Part shown: positions 52,369-61,876 of the stretch, one piece after another
How the letters are laid out: each line of letters starts with the position of its first letter
Numbering within the stretch: position 1 is the first letter of the stretch
DNA from: CAWIJJ01 sp963836425
Lineage (GTDB): Bacteria > Acidobacteriota > Terriglobia > Bryobacterales > Bryobacteraceae
Direction: 5' to 3'
DNA length: 64,000 bases
Assembly: GCA_963836425.1 (NCBI GenBank)
Contig: CAWIJJ010000016.1
Span: 1 to 64,000 of the forward strand
Position numbers and translations under genes: made by a program
The notes under the pieces: model-generated
What the model was told of the DNA's origin: nothing
Databases searched by the model: none
Seen by the model: the letters and a program-made list of their open reading frames with translations, nothing else

Positions 52369-53922
52369 ATGAACTATCAGATCGGCTCCACGTTGGGCGA
52401 CTACCAGATCGTAGGAGTTCTCGGCGCGGGCGGAATGGGCGAAGTCTACAAGGTCCGCAACGTGATCTCCGACCGCGTGGAGGCCATGAAGGTCCTTCTG
52501 CCGGATTTGGCGCAACATCCCGAGTTGGCCGACCGGTTCCTGCGCGAAATCAAAGTGCAGGCCAGCCTGGAACACCCGAATATCGCCGGGCTCCACACGG
52601 CAGTGCGCCTCGATAATCAGCTCCTCATGCTGATGGAGTACGTGGAAGGCGTCACCCTCGATCAGAGAATCAAGCAGGGCGGTCCGCTGCCTGTTGCCGA
52701 TGCGGTGAACGATATCCGGCAGGTGCTCGCGGCGCTCGAATACGCGCACGCGCTGGGCGTAGTGCATCGCGACATCAAGCCGGCCAACATGATGCTGATG
52801 CCGGACGGCGGAGTGAAGCTGATGGATTTCGGCATCGCCAAGTCCGCGTCCGACCGGCAGTTGACCGTGGCCGGTACCACCATCGGCTCGCTTTATTACA
52901 TGTCTCCGGAGCAGATCCAGGGCTCGGAAAACGTGGATGCGCGCTCGGATCTCTACTCGGTGGGCGTCTCCCTCTATGAACTGGTGACCGGAAAGCGCCC
53001 GTTCGATGGCGACAGCCAGTACGCGATCATGGCCGCGCACCTGGAGCAGGCTCCTGTTCCTCCTATCCAGCACGACCCCGGGCTGCCGCAAGCGCTGAAC
53101 GACATCATTCTGATGTCGGTGGCCAAGGATCCCAACGCCAGGTTCCAGTCGGCTGCCGCATTCGGCAATGCGCTATCTCGCGTGATATCTCCGCCGCAAG
53201 CCACCACCCTGCCGCTGCCCGCGAAGCCGAAGCGCGGCAATCGCGGCCTGTGGATGGGCGCCGGTGCGCTGGCTACAGTCGCCGCAATTATCGCGGTTGT
53301 CCAGTTCGGGCCCAAGAAGGCGCAGCAGGCAGCGACGGTCCCACCGGCAATCACCCGACCGGCTCCGGAGCCCATCAAGACCGAACCCGCGCCACTTCCG
53401 CCTGACCTGCCCGCGGCTGCTGCTCAGCCCGAACCCGCGAAACGTGAGGCCGCGAAACAGGAAACTCCGGAATCCAGGCCCCTGACGAAGATGGCAGCCG
53501 CTCCCGCCGCCGGAAAATCGAGCGCGCGGACCAACGACATTCCGGTTTCCACCCAGGCGCCGGTGCCCGCCGCGCCTGCGCCAACGGCTCCGCCCCCTGC
53601 CCAGCAGGTGCAGCAGCCGCCCGCTTCCCAGCCGCAGGTCAGCGCCCCGAGCCGCGCCGAGTTGCAGGCGGTCCGCGAACAGACCGTCTTGCTGAGCACG
53701 CGCGCCGGCGTGATCCGGACCTCGCTGCAATCCATGCAGCAAGCGCAGGCCTCCCAGGGCCGCAACCTCCGGGCCGACATGCAGGAAGCGGCGGGCCTGA
53801 TGGGGAGCTACCTGGATGGGGCGAAGGCCGCGCTGGCCGCGGGCGACGCCGAATCCGCCAGGAGCTTCATGGACAAGGCTGAACGGCAGATCGAAAAACT
53901 CGAAAAATTCCTGGGACACTGA
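52369..53922 (+). CDS. Transmembrane Ser/Thr protein kinase
   Basis: This is 517 residues. The Hanks-type kinase domain is at 8-270: LGAGGMGEVYKV (glycine loop), catalytic Lys in AMKVLLPDL, HRDIKPANMMLM, DFGIAKS and GSLYYMSPEQ. One membrane helix lies at about 285-305 (GAGALATVAAIIAVVQFG). The outer part is Pro/Ala-rich with a terminal helical domain (LRADMQEAAGLMGSYLDGAKA). No PASTA repeats are seen. It is paired with the CsgG-like gene, so it may sense or regulate the same envelope structure. Confidence 0.92.
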   Translation: MNYQIGSTLGDYQIVGVLGAGGMGEVYKVRNVISDRVEAMKVLLPDLAQHPELADRFLREIKVQASLEHPNIAGLHTAVRLDNQLLMLMEYVEGVTLDQRIKQGGPLPVADAVNDIRQVLAALEYAHALGVVHRDIKPANMMLMPDGGVKLMDFGIAKSASDRQLTVAGTTIGSLYYMSPEQIQGSENVDARSDLYSVGVSLYELVTGKRPFDGDSQYAIMAAHLEQAPVPPIQHDPGLPQALNDIILMSVAKDPNARFQSAAAFGNALSRVISPPQATTLPLPAKPKRGNRGLWMGAGALATVAAIIAVVQFGPKKAQQAATVPPAITRPAPEPIKTEPAPLPPDLPAAAAQPEPAKREAAKQETPESRPLTKMAAAPAAGKSSARTNDIPVSTQAPVPAAPAPTAPPPAQQVQQPPASQPQVSAPSRAELQAVREQTVLLSTRAGVIRTSLQSMQQAQASQGRNLRADMQEAAGLMGSYLDGAKAALAAGDAESARSFMDKAERQIEKLEKFLGH

Positions 53923-53928
53923 TCGCCG

Positions 53929-54246
53929 TCAATCGAGGTGGAACACCTCTTCGAGCGGAGTCATATTTTCGTCCGGCCGTCCCGATGGAGCCATGAAGAA
54001 CGGCTGCATTTCCGCCTGCCAGCGGGCGTTCACCGCCTCTTTCTCCATCCCTTTCAGCGCCTGCTCGAAATCCGGCGTTTCGAGGTACCCGACGAGCAGT
54101 CCATCGTCGCGAAGAAATAGCGAGTAGTTGCGCCAGCCGGCGCGCGTCAGCGCCTCCAGCATCTCCGGCCAGACCTGGCGGTGCCGCACCTTATACTCCT
54201 CCAGCCGTTCCGGCCGGACCTGGAGCAGAAAACAGACCCGTCGCAT
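53929..54246 (-). CDS. rhaM: L-rhamnose mutarotase
   Basis: This is 105 residues matching RhaM/YiiL, which interconverts alpha and beta anomers of L-rhamnose. Family marks are MRRVCFLLQVRPERLEEYK, the HRQVWPEML motif with its His, and the closing NMTPLEEVFHLD. The length is exact for the family. It lies 6 bp from the convergent kinase stop and 46 bp from the divergent GTPase gene. Its presence suggests that the sugar cluster downstream handles rhamnose or a related deoxy sugar. Confidence 0.93.
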   Translation of the reverse strand: MRRVCFLLQVRPERLEEYKVRHRQVWPEMLEALTRAGWRNYSLFLRDDGLLVGYLETPDFEQALKGMEKEAVNARWQAEMQPFFMAPSGRPDENMTPLEEVFHLD

Positions 54247-54292
54247 TCAGGGACAGCCTAACACAGCCGCGTTCTGTTAAGATCCTGTCGAG

Positions 54293-55345
54293 ATGCCGGA
54301 CACGCGACCATTCCTGGTTCCGGTTGGAGGCTTCCTCGGTGCCGGGAAGACGTCGCTCATTCTCGCTGCATCCCGTCAACTCGCCGCCGCCGGCCTGAAG
54401 TGCGCGGCCATCCTCAACGACCAGGGCTCGGAACTGGTGGACCGCGAACTCGCGCGCGAAAACGGCCTCGACACCGGCCAGGTCACAGGCGGCTGCTTCT
54501 GCTGCCGGTTCACCGATCTTCTGGAGTCAGCGCGCGGCCTGCTGGCGCACCGGCCCGACGTGATTTTCGCCGAAGCGGTGGGAAGTTGCACGGATCTTTG
54601 CGCCACCGTGATGCGCCCGCTCGAAGCTTTCGGCACGGAGTTCCGCCTCGCGCCGTTGACCGTCCTCGTGGACCCGGCCCGTGCCCTGGACCTGGCGGCG
54701 GACGCGGAATCTTCCATGGCGTTCCTTTTCCGGAAACAGATCGAAGAGGCTGACCTGGTCTGTTTCACCAAATCGGACTTGTGCCGCGACACACCCGCGC
54801 TCGGAAGCGTTCCCACACTTCGCGTCAGCTCGGTAACGGGAGAGGGGCTGGCGGAGTGGATCGAGGAGATCCTCGGCGGCGGGCGCCGGCCCGGCATGAA
54901 GGTTCTCGAAATCGATTACGATCGCTACGCGCGTGCGGAGGCGGCGCTTGCCTGGCTCAACTGCCGCGCGCAGATTCGCCTCAGGGAGGCACTCTCTCCC
55001 GCGATGGTGGTGGGTCCGCTGCTCGACCGGCTCGATGGCCTCCTGTCCGCCGCCGGCCTCGCCATCGTCCACCTGAAAGTCATCGATCGTTCCCCGGCGG
55101 GATGGCTCAAAGCGGGAATCGTGAAGGCCGGCGCCGAACCGGTTGTGGAGGGCATGCTGGATGCATCGCCCGCCCTGCGTCACGACCTGCTCGTAAATAT
55201 CCGCGCGCTCGGCGAACCTGGGTTGCTGCGCGAAACGGTGGAGTCGCAGCTCCGCAGGATCCCGGGACGGGTCCAGGTCGAGCGCCTGGAATCGTTTAGC
55301 CCTTCTCCCCCGAAACCCGAGCACCGTATCGCCGGAAAGGTGTGA
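54293..55345 (+). CDS. CobW/COG0523-family GTPase
   Basis: This is 350 residues. Walker A is GGFLGAGKTSL (13-23). The family's metal-binding motif is GGCFCCRF (about 66-73). The G-loop FTKSDLC and a C-terminal half of the CobW type are present. Such GTPases deliver metals (Zn, Co, Ni) to client enzymes. The C-terminal region is not His-rich. Its stop overlaps the ABC transporter start (TGATG at 55343-55347), so a metal chaperone role for a client in this sugar cluster is possible, though unusual. Confidence 0.83.
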   Translation: MPDTRPFLVPVGGFLGAGKTSLILAASRQLAAAGLKCAAILNDQGSELVDRELARENGLDTGQVTGGCFCCRFTDLLESARGLLAHRPDVIFAEAVGSCTDLCATVMRPLEAFGTEFRLAPLTVLVDPARALDLAADAESSMAFLFRKQIEEADLVCFTKSDLCRDTPALGSVPTLRVSSVTGEGLAEWIEEILGGGRRPGMKVLEIDYDRYARAEAALAWLNCRAQIRLREALSPAMVVGPLLDRLDGLLSAAGLAIVHLKVIDRSPAGWLKAGIVKAGAEPVVEGMLDASPALRHDLLVNIRALGEPGLLRETVESQLRRIPGRVQVERLESFSPSPPKPEHRIAGKV

Positions 55346-56847
55346 TGATGGCGGAACTGCTGCGGGCGGAGAAAATCGAGAAGCATTACGGGGGCGTGGC
55401 CGCGCTGCGCGGCGCTACTCTTTCCGTGGCAGCGGGTGAGGTGCATGCCCTGGTGGGCGAGAACGGCGCGGGCAAAAGTACGCTGGCGAAGATCATCGCG
55501 GGCTCGGTGCGGGCCGGCTCGGGAACGATCACGATCGATGGACGCGCCGTCGCCATCGGCAACCCGCGCGAGGCGCAGAAGCTCGGGATCGGCATGATCT
55601 ACCAGGAGCTCGACCTGTTCCCGAACCTCACCATCGCGGAGAATATCGTGATCGGAAATTTGCGCTTCGCCGATTCCGCCCTCGTGCAATCGCGCAGGAT
55701 GGACTCGTTCTGCCGCCCGTATCTCGACCGCGTGGGTCTTCGCCGGAGTTCGCGCGAGATGGTGAACGCGCTGTCGATCGGCGAGGCGCAACTGGTCGCG
55801 CTGGCGCGGGCGTTGAGCATGCGCGCGCGCCTGGTCCTGATGGATGAACCCACCAGCTCGCTTGGCGAGGATGCGGCCGTGCGCCTGTTCGACGTCATTC
55901 GCGAACTCAAGCAGGACGGCGTCGCCATCGTCTACGTGTCCCACAAAATGGACGAGATCTTTCGAATCTGCGACCGCGCCACCGTGCTGCGCGACGGATC
56001 GACAGAGGGCACGCTCGAAATATCCGCCGCCACGCCCGCCTCGCTCGTCCGCATGATGGTGGGGCGCGACCTCGACACCGCGCGGCCGCCAGCCGCAATC
56101 AGTCCTCGCTCCTCCGAACCGCTGCTCGCCGTCACCGGCCTCGTCACACGCAAGCTCCGCGGCATCTCCTTTGAATTGCGCCGCGGCGAAGTCCTGGGCA
56201 TTGCAGGACTGGTGGGTGCCGGAAGAAGTGAACTGGGCGCAGCATTATTCGGAGTCGACCCGCTTCGCGAGGGCGAGATCCGCCTGAAGGGCGTGCCGGT
56301 CCATCCCCGCTCGCCTGCCGCCGCTATTCGGCTCGGGCTGGGGCTGCTGCCCGAAGACCGCAAGCTGCAAGGACTCATGATGTCGATGAGCGTCCTCGAG
56401 AACAGCGCCATCACAGCCGGTGAGGCGCGGTTCGGATTTCTTGCGCCCGCGGCGGAAGCTCGCGCGCTGCTGCCTCTCTACCAGCGCCTCGGGTTGCGTA
56501 GTGCGTCGCTGGACAATCCCGTGAATGCATTGAGCGGCGGCAACCAGCAGAAGGCGCTGCTGGCGCGCTGGTTGCTTCTGGACCCGGAAGTCCTGTTCCT
56601 GGACGACCCGGCGCGCGGCATCGACGTGGCCGCCAAGCAGGATATCTACCGCATCATCGAAGACCTGAAGGCGGCCGGCAAGGGCGTGCTCCTGGTGAGT
56701 TCCGAACTCCCCGAGTTGCTGCGCTGTTCCGACCGCATCCTGGTGCTGGCCGGCGGCCGCGTCGCCGGCGAGTTCGGGCCGGGCCAAGCCACCGCCGAGA
56801 CCGTCGTAGCGGCGGCTACCCGCGCCGGCGAAGCGGTGGTCAAATGA
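55345..56847 (+). CDS. Sugar ABC transporter ATP-binding protein (two fused NBDs, RbsA/MglA type)
   Basis: This is 500 residues from ATG 55345 (GTG 55342 and ATG 55348 are alternatives). NBD1 has Walker A GENGAGKST, signature SIGEAQLVALARA and Walker B VLMDEPTSSLGED. NBD2 keeps the signature LSGGNQQKALLARW and Walker B LFLDDPARGID, but its Walker A is replaced by GLVGAGRSELG, as in the RbsA group. It energises import of a monosaccharide. No permease gene lies beside it: the next gene is the binding protein, 22 bp away. Confidence 0.93.
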   Translation: MMAELLRAEKIEKHYGGVAALRGATLSVAAGEVHALVGENGAGKSTLAKIIAGSVRAGSGTITIDGRAVAIGNPREAQKLGIGMIYQELDLFPNLTIAENIVIGNLRFADSALVQSRRMDSFCRPYLDRVGLRRSSREMVNALSIGEAQLVALARALSMRARLVLMDEPTSSLGEDAAVRLFDVIRELKQDGVAIVYVSHKMDEIFRICDRATVLRDGSTEGTLEISAATPASLVRMMVGRDLDTARPPAAISPRSSEPLLAVTGLVTRKLRGISFELRRGEVLGIAGLVGAGRSELGAALFGVDPLREGEIRLKGVPVHPRSPAAAIRLGLGLLPEDRKLQGLMMSMSVLENSAITAGEARFGFLAPAAEARALLPLYQRLGLRSASLDNPVNALSGGNQQKALLARWLLLDPEVLFLDDPARGIDVAAKQDIYRIIEDLKAAGKGVLLVSSELPELLRCSDRILVLAGGRVAGEFGPGQATAETVVAAATRAGEAVVK

Positions 56848-56869
56848 GGATATTGCCAAGGAGGCACGA

Positions 56870-57847
56870 TTGAAGAACCGAACGTTCGGGCTGTGCGCCG
56901 CCGCCGCCGCGCTAGCCACGCTGTGCGCCTGCGGCTCCTCATCCCCGGGAGATTCGGCCAGCAGGCAGTACTTCGTCGCGTTCAGCCAGTGCAACAACGC
57001 GGAGCCATACCGCGCAGCCCAGAACGCGCTCTTGACCAAACTGTTCGGCGCCCACCCGGACGTGAAGCTTGTCATCGCCGACGCCCAGCAGGACAACAGC
57101 AGGCAGGTGGCCCAGGTGGAGACCTTCATTCGCCAGAAGCCCGACCTGCTCATCGTCGCTCCCAACGAACGCGCCGCCCTCACCGAAGTCATGCACCAGG
57201 CCATGGACGCCAAAATTCCCACCATCTGCCTGGAGCGCGACATCGTGGAGCCGTACTACACCACTTACATTCGCAGCGACAACGCGGCCATCGGACGGCT
57301 GGCGGGCGAGTTCATCGTGAATCATCTCAAACAGAAGTACGGGCAGCCCAGGGGAAAGATCGTGCAGATGCGCGGCCTGCTGGGTGTGGAGGGCGAGATC
57401 AACCGCGACGGGGGCGCGAAGGCCGTCTTCGCCAAATATCCCGGCATTCAGATCGTCTCGGAACCGGTGGCCGATTGGATTCAGGCCAAGGCCAAGGACC
57501 GCATGACCGAGGTGCTGCGCGCTCAGCCGAAAATCGACGTCGTATACGGCCACAACGATCCGATGGCCGTCGGCGCCTACCTGGCCGCCAAGGAACTTGG
57601 CCGCGAAAAGGACATCGCGTTTGTCGGCGTCGATGGCCTCGGCGGCGAGGCGGGCGGCATCCGAAAAGTGATGGACGGCGTGCTGGCCGCAACATTCATT
57701 TACCCGCTATGTGTCGATAAGGCGGTCGAGATCGGGAACCGGATTCTGCGCGAGCCTGGCTTTGTTCCGCAAAAACAGTACGACATCGAATCGACCATGG
57801 TAACCGCCGCAAACGCGGCCGAACTGTACAACAAGGTTTCGCAATAG
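56870..57847 (+). CDS. Sugar-binding lipoprotein of an ABC importer (RbsB type)
   Basis: This is 325 residues from a TTG start at 56870, preceded by AAGGAGG. A lipoprotein signal (AAAALATLCAC, with Cys at about 21) precedes a periplasmic binding protein fold I domain: FVAFSQCNNAEPYRAAQ, VVYGHNDPMAVGAYLAA, IAFVGVDGLGGEAGG. It is anchored to the membrane, where it hands sugar to the permease. No permease gene is present here. Sugar specificity is unknown; the neighbour rhaM suggests a deoxyhexose. Confidence 0.9.
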   Translation: MKNRTFGLCAAAAALATLCACGSSSPGDSASRQYFVAFSQCNNAEPYRAAQNALLTKLFGAHPDVKLVIADAQQDNSRQVAQVETFIRQKPDLLIVAPNERAALTEVMHQAMDAKIPTICLERDIVEPYYTTYIRSDNAAIGRLAGEFIVNHLKQKYGQPRGKIVQMRGLLGVEGEINRDGGAKAVFAKYPGIQIVSEPVADWIQAKAKDRMTEVLRAQPKIDVVYGHNDPMAVGAYLAAKELGREKDIAFVGVDGLGGEAGGIRKVMDGVLAATFIYPLCVDKAVEIGNRILREPGFVPQKQYDIESTMVTAANAAELYNKVSQ

Positions 57848-57880
57848 GCGGCCCCACGCGGGGCGCCGGGAGGATACGCC

Positions 57881-60544
57881 ATGAGCAGCCGCCGGACTTT
57901 CATGCAGACGATCGCGGGTGGAGCAGCCCTCGAGAGCGCCGCCGATGCTGCGCCGCAATCGCCAACGGCCCCAGCCCCGACTCCGCCTGCCGCGCCTGCG
58001 TGGCGCTATCCGCGCGTTTACTCCGGCCGTCAGCTCGGGCAGATCGCATTTCCGCTGGGCGGCATCGGGACGGGCAGCATCAGCTTAGGCGGCCGGGGAC
58101 AGCTTCGCGACTGGGAGGTTTTCAACCGTCCCGACAAGGGCCGCTCTCCCTCCTACGCCTTCGCGTCCATTTGGGCGAAGGCTGGATCGGGCGCGCCGGT
58201 CGCCCGCGTGCTTGAATCGAGAATCCTGCCCCCGTATGCCAGCACGTCCGGGCTGGGACCGAATAATGCGCCGGGCCTCTCCCGGCTTGCCCGCGCCACC
58301 TTCACCGGCGAGTACCCGATGGCACGCATCGCATTCCAGGATTCACGCCTGCCGGTGCGTGTAGCCCTCGAAGCGTTCAGCCCCATGATCCCGCTCGACC
58401 CGGAAAGCTCGGGCTTCCCGGTGGCCGTGCTGCGCTATCGCGTGTCGAATCCCGGGTCCTCCGCCGCTACCGTGGCGATCGCGTTCTCCATCGACAATCC
58501 GGTTGGCCAGCCCGCCGGACGCCGCGGAGCCGAAACCCGCGTCAACGAATTCCGCACCGGCTCGGGTTTGCAGGGCATCTTCATGCGGAACACGGGCCTT
58601 GCGGCAACCGATCCGCAATGGGGTACGTTCGCGTTCTCCATCCTCGGCGCCGAAGGAGGCAGTGTGAGCCACCTTACCGGCTGGCCGAACGCCAAGTGGT
58701 GGGCCAGCCCCATGCTGTTCTGGGACGATTTCTCGGACGACGGCCGGCTCGGTCCGGAAGCGGAGCAACGGAAACCGGTCGCCTCGCTTTGTTTGCAGCG
58801 CGAGATTCCGGCCAAAGGCGAAGCGGAATACACGTTCCTGTTGAGCTGGCATTTTCCTAACCGGACCCCCGCATTCAGTGGATGGTCGGCGCCCCGCGGT
58901 CAGGAAAACACGGTGATCGGAAATCATTACTGCACGCGCTTCCCGGATGCGTGGGCGGCGGCCGAACATCTGGCCGCGAACCTGCCCGAACTCGAAACGC
59001 GCACGCGGTCCTTCATGACTGCCATGCGCGAGAGCACCCTGCCCGCCGCCCTGCGCGATGCCGCCATGGCCAATCTCTCGACGCTGGTGACGCAGACCTC
59101 CTTCCGCACCGCGGACGGCGAATTTCACGGCTTCGAAGGCTGCAACGACCGCAGCGGCTGCTGCTTCGGCAACTGCACGCACGTCTGGAACTACGAAACC
59201 ACCACGCAGTTCCTCTTTCCCACCCTGGCCCGCTCCCTGCGCAAAGCGGCCTTCGGATATTCCCAGGATGAGCAGGGAGGCATGCGCTTTCGCCAGATGC
59301 TGCCGGACGGCTCCGACCGCTTCGGCTACGCCGCCGCCGACGGCCAGATGGGCCAGATCATTAAGGCCTACCTCGACTGGAAACTGTCAGGCGATAGCGA
59401 CTGGCTGCGCGGCCACTGGCCGAAAATCCAGAAGGCCGTCGCCTTCGCCTGGATTCCCGGCGGCTGGGATCCCAATCGCGACGGCGTCATGGAAGGCGTG
59501 CAGCACAACACCTACGACGTGGAGTTCTACGGGCCCAATCCGCAATGCGGCATTTACTACCTCGGTGCCCTTCGCGCCGCCGAGGAGATGGCACGCGCGC
59601 TGGGCGACGACGGCGCGGCCCGCGAATACCGCGCCATCTTTGAGAAGGGTGCCGGCTGGATCGATGCCAACCTGTTCAACGGCGAGTACTACATCCAGAA
59701 AGTTCGGGGCATTCCGCGCGACCAGATCGCCAAAGCCACCGTCGGCGATATGGGCGCCGACAATCCCGAAGCCCCCGAGTTCCAGTTGGGCGAAGGTTGC
59801 CTGGCGGACCAACTGATCGGCCAGTACCTGGCCGACCTCGCCGGCCTCGGCCCGCTGCTCGATCCCGCCAACATTCGGAAAACCCTGGCCTCCATTCGAA
59901 AGTACAACCACCGCGCCAACCTTTTCGAGCACGATTCGGTGCAGCGCGTTTATGCCTTGAACGACGAGCCCGCCCTGCTCATCTGCGATTACGGCAAAAC
60001 CACCCGGCCGAAAATTCCGTTCCCTTACTCGGCCGAGGCATGGACCGGCATCGAGTACCTGGTAGCGGCGCAGTTCATCCACGCCGGCATGGTCAAGGAA
60101 GGGATCGAGACCATCGAGAACGTAAGGATGCGCTTCGACGGCGAGCGGCGCAATCCGTGGGACGAACCGGAGTGCGGACACCACTACGCCCGCGCTATGT
60201 CCGCCTGGTCGAACGTGGTGGCGTTCAGCGGTTTCGACTATCACGCCGCCCGGCGGTCCCTGTCGGTGATGCCCAAGGCGGCGGGCCGCTTTGCCTCGTT
60301 CTGGTCCACCGGCACGGGTTGGGGCATTTTCTCCATCGCCGGTTCGCATCTCGAAATCGCGGTCCGGGAAGGCGCGCTGCCGCTTCAGTCGATCCGGCTC
60401 ACCGGCGGACAGGGCGTCACTTCCGTTCTCGCGAACCGGCAGCCGCTTGCGCACAAGGCGGATCGCCAAGGCCAATCCGTCACGGTGAATCTCGAACAGC
60501 CGTTCACCATCGCCGCCGGATCTTCGCTCGTAGTCGCCGTCTGA
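57881..60544 (+). CDS. GH116 glycoside hydrolase (DUF608/GBA2-like), Tat-exported
   Basis: This is 887 residues. A twin-arginine signal (SSRRTFMQTIAGGAA) precedes the GBA2 N-terminal beta-sandwich (FPLGGIGTGSISLGGRGQL) and the (alpha/alpha)6 catalytic domain. The nucleophile Glu lies in GNCTHVWNYE and the acid/base Asp in EGVQHNTYDVEFYGPN, as in the GH116 beta-glucosidase/beta-xylosidase/glucosylceramidase family. The extreme C-terminus is a beta domain (HLEIAVREGALPLQSI). It would release the sugar that the ABC proteins import. Confidence 0.9.
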   Translation: MSSRRTFMQTIAGGAALESAADAAPQSPTAPAPTPPAAPAWRYPRVYSGRQLGQIAFPLGGIGTGSISLGGRGQLRDWEVFNRPDKGRSPSYAFASIWAKAGSGAPVARVLESRILPPYASTSGLGPNNAPGLSRLARATFTGEYPMARIAFQDSRLPVRVALEAFSPMIPLDPESSGFPVAVLRYRVSNPGSSAATVAIAFSIDNPVGQPAGRRGAETRVNEFRTGSGLQGIFMRNTGLAATDPQWGTFAFSILGAEGGSVSHLTGWPNAKWWASPMLFWDDFSDDGRLGPEAEQRKPVASLCLQREIPAKGEAEYTFLLSWHFPNRTPAFSGWSAPRGQENTVIGNHYCTRFPDAWAAAEHLAANLPELETRTRSFMTAMRESTLPAALRDAAMANLSTLVTQTSFRTADGEFHGFEGCNDRSGCCFGNCTHVWNYETTTQFLFPTLARSLRKAAFGYSQDEQGGMRFRQMLPDGSDRFGYAAADGQMGQIIKAYLDWKLSGDSDWLRGHWPKIQKAVAFAWIPGGWDPNRDGVMEGVQHNTYDVEFYGPNPQCGIYYLGALRAAEEMARALGDDGAAREYRAIFEKGAGWIDANLFNGEYYIQKVRGIPRDQIAKATVGDMGADNPEAPEFQLGEGCLADQLIGQYLADLAGLGPLLDPANIRKTLASIRKYNHRANLFEHDSVQRVYALNDEPALLICDYGKTTRPKIPFPYSAEAWTGIEYLVAAQFIHAGMVKEGIETIENVRMRFDGERRNPWDEPECGHHYARAMSAWSNVVAFSGFDYHAARRSLSVMPKAAGRFASFWSTGTGWGIFSIAGSHLEIAVREGALPLQSIRLTGGQGVTSVLANRQPLAHKADRQGQSVTVNLEQPFTIAAGSSLVVAV

Positions 60545-61867
60545 TCAACTGCCCGCGACCAGCCCGTGCCAGAAGGCGTACGCCACCTGGTGGCCCGCCA
60601 CGTCGCCGTGATTGCTGATGAAGCGGTCGGCGCGCAGGTTGAAAACCTTGCCCGGTTGGAACTGGTATTTGGCGTCCAGATCGCCAAGCACTCCCGCCAC
60701 TGCTTCGGGCGTGCGCTGCGCTCCGTTGCGGCCGATGCCGCCGTACGGATCGTTCTCGTCCCCGAAAGCCGCGGCCACTTCACGCGAGAATCGCGAAGCC
60801 AGCGGATAGGCGATCCCCACGGCCCGGTCGTTCTTCGTGTGCGTGATCAGCAGCGGCCCTGAGATTCGCGCGTCGCTCAGAACGGTCCTGAACGCACCAT
60901 CGTTCTTCCCGTCGAATTGCGAGGCAAGACCGTTGTGCGAGAACGCCGCCTGCAGCAGCATCATCGTTACATTCTGGCTCTTTGGCTTGAGGGTGGATGC
61001 GGCCGCCGTCACCAGGCGCCCTCCGAAGCTGTGCCCCACCAGGTGCAGCGGCAGGTCCGGCCGTTTCTCGCGGATTCGCGCCAGCACCAGTCCCACGCCG
61101 GTCCGGCCCACCGTGCCTGCGCGCGTCTTCATCTGGTAATAGGTGGCAAAATTTGCAATGCGCCGCGCCGCGGCCTTGACCCCCGTGGCCACGTCTCCGA
61201 TAAACGAAGCCGCGCCTCCGCTGTTCATGGAGGTGGCGCCTCCGGCAGCGGCGGCAGGCGTAAACTTCACCTCTCCGCTCAGGTTCTGGAACAGCTCGTC
61301 GGGATCCGTAGTGAAAAACTCGGCCGATCCGTCCTCGCCGTCCTTTTCATCAGGGTTCAAAATGGCGCGGATGGCCTGCACGAACTCGCGCCGGGCCGGC
61401 GCGGACGTGCGCAATTTGGGAATCAGGGCCTGGGCCCGATCGAGATGAACGGACCTGGCTTCGTCCGCTTCGTCGCCGCCCAGCAGCATCGGATCCTTCT
61501 TCAATTCCTCGAGCAGCCGCACCAGCGATTCGTCGCTGGCCGCACCGGCTGCCTTCACCGATGCCGCTCCGCCTCCCGGAATCAGGTCCGAGTCCGCAAA
61601 TTTCTTGCTGGGCCAGTAGACGCGCATCAGACCCAGCTTGCGAGTGTCCGCGCCGGGAACAATTCCGGAGTCCGCCACTTCCTCCACGCTGTTGACCCAG
61701 GCGTCGTAAAGGCCCTGCGCCTCGGCTTTGTCGTTGTTCCAACCGTGCGAAATCACCGCCAGGTTGGTCAGCGGGCCCAGACCGTCGAGCAGTCTGGCTA
61801 CCTGCCCGTCATCGAAGATGGTTCCGTCCTTACGAAACTCGACATCAAACTGCGCTTGAAACGCCAT
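60545..61867 (-). CDS. Alpha/beta hydrolase-fold protein, paired with subtilase
   Basis: This is 440 residues. The nucleophile elbow is GHSFGG (in PLHLVGHSFGGRLVTAAAS), and the early strand NLAVISHGWNND carries an oxyanion-hole His-Gly. A long insertion (about 90-250) between them has low-complexity parts (AAAAGGATSMNSGGAAS). The acid and the last His are likely in LITHTKNDRAVG and NHGDVAGHQ. There is no signal peptide. It lies 9 bp after the S8 peptidase gene, so one operon is likely. The substrate is unknown. Confidence 0.75.
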   Translation of the reverse strand: MAFQAQFDVEFRKDGTIFDDGQVARLLDGLGPLTNLAVISHGWNNDKAEAQGLYDAWVNSVEEVADSGIVPGADTRKLGLMRVYWPSKKFADSDLIPGGGAASVKAAGAASDESLVRLLEELKKDPMLLGGDEADEARSVHLDRAQALIPKLRTSAPARREFVQAIRAILNPDEKDGEDGSAEFFTTDPDELFQNLSGEVKFTPAAAAGGATSMNSGGAASFIGDVATGVKAAARRIANFATYYQMKTRAGTVGRTGVGLVLARIREKRPDLPLHLVGHSFGGRLVTAAASTLKPKSQNVTMMLLQAAFSHNGLASQFDGKNDGAFRTVLSDARISGPLLITHTKNDRAVGIAYPLASRFSREVAAAFGDENDPYGGIGRNGAQRTPEAVAGVLGDLDAKYQFQPGKVFNLRADRFISNHGDVAGHQVAYAFWHGLVAGS

Positions 61868-61876
61868 GCCGCCTCC

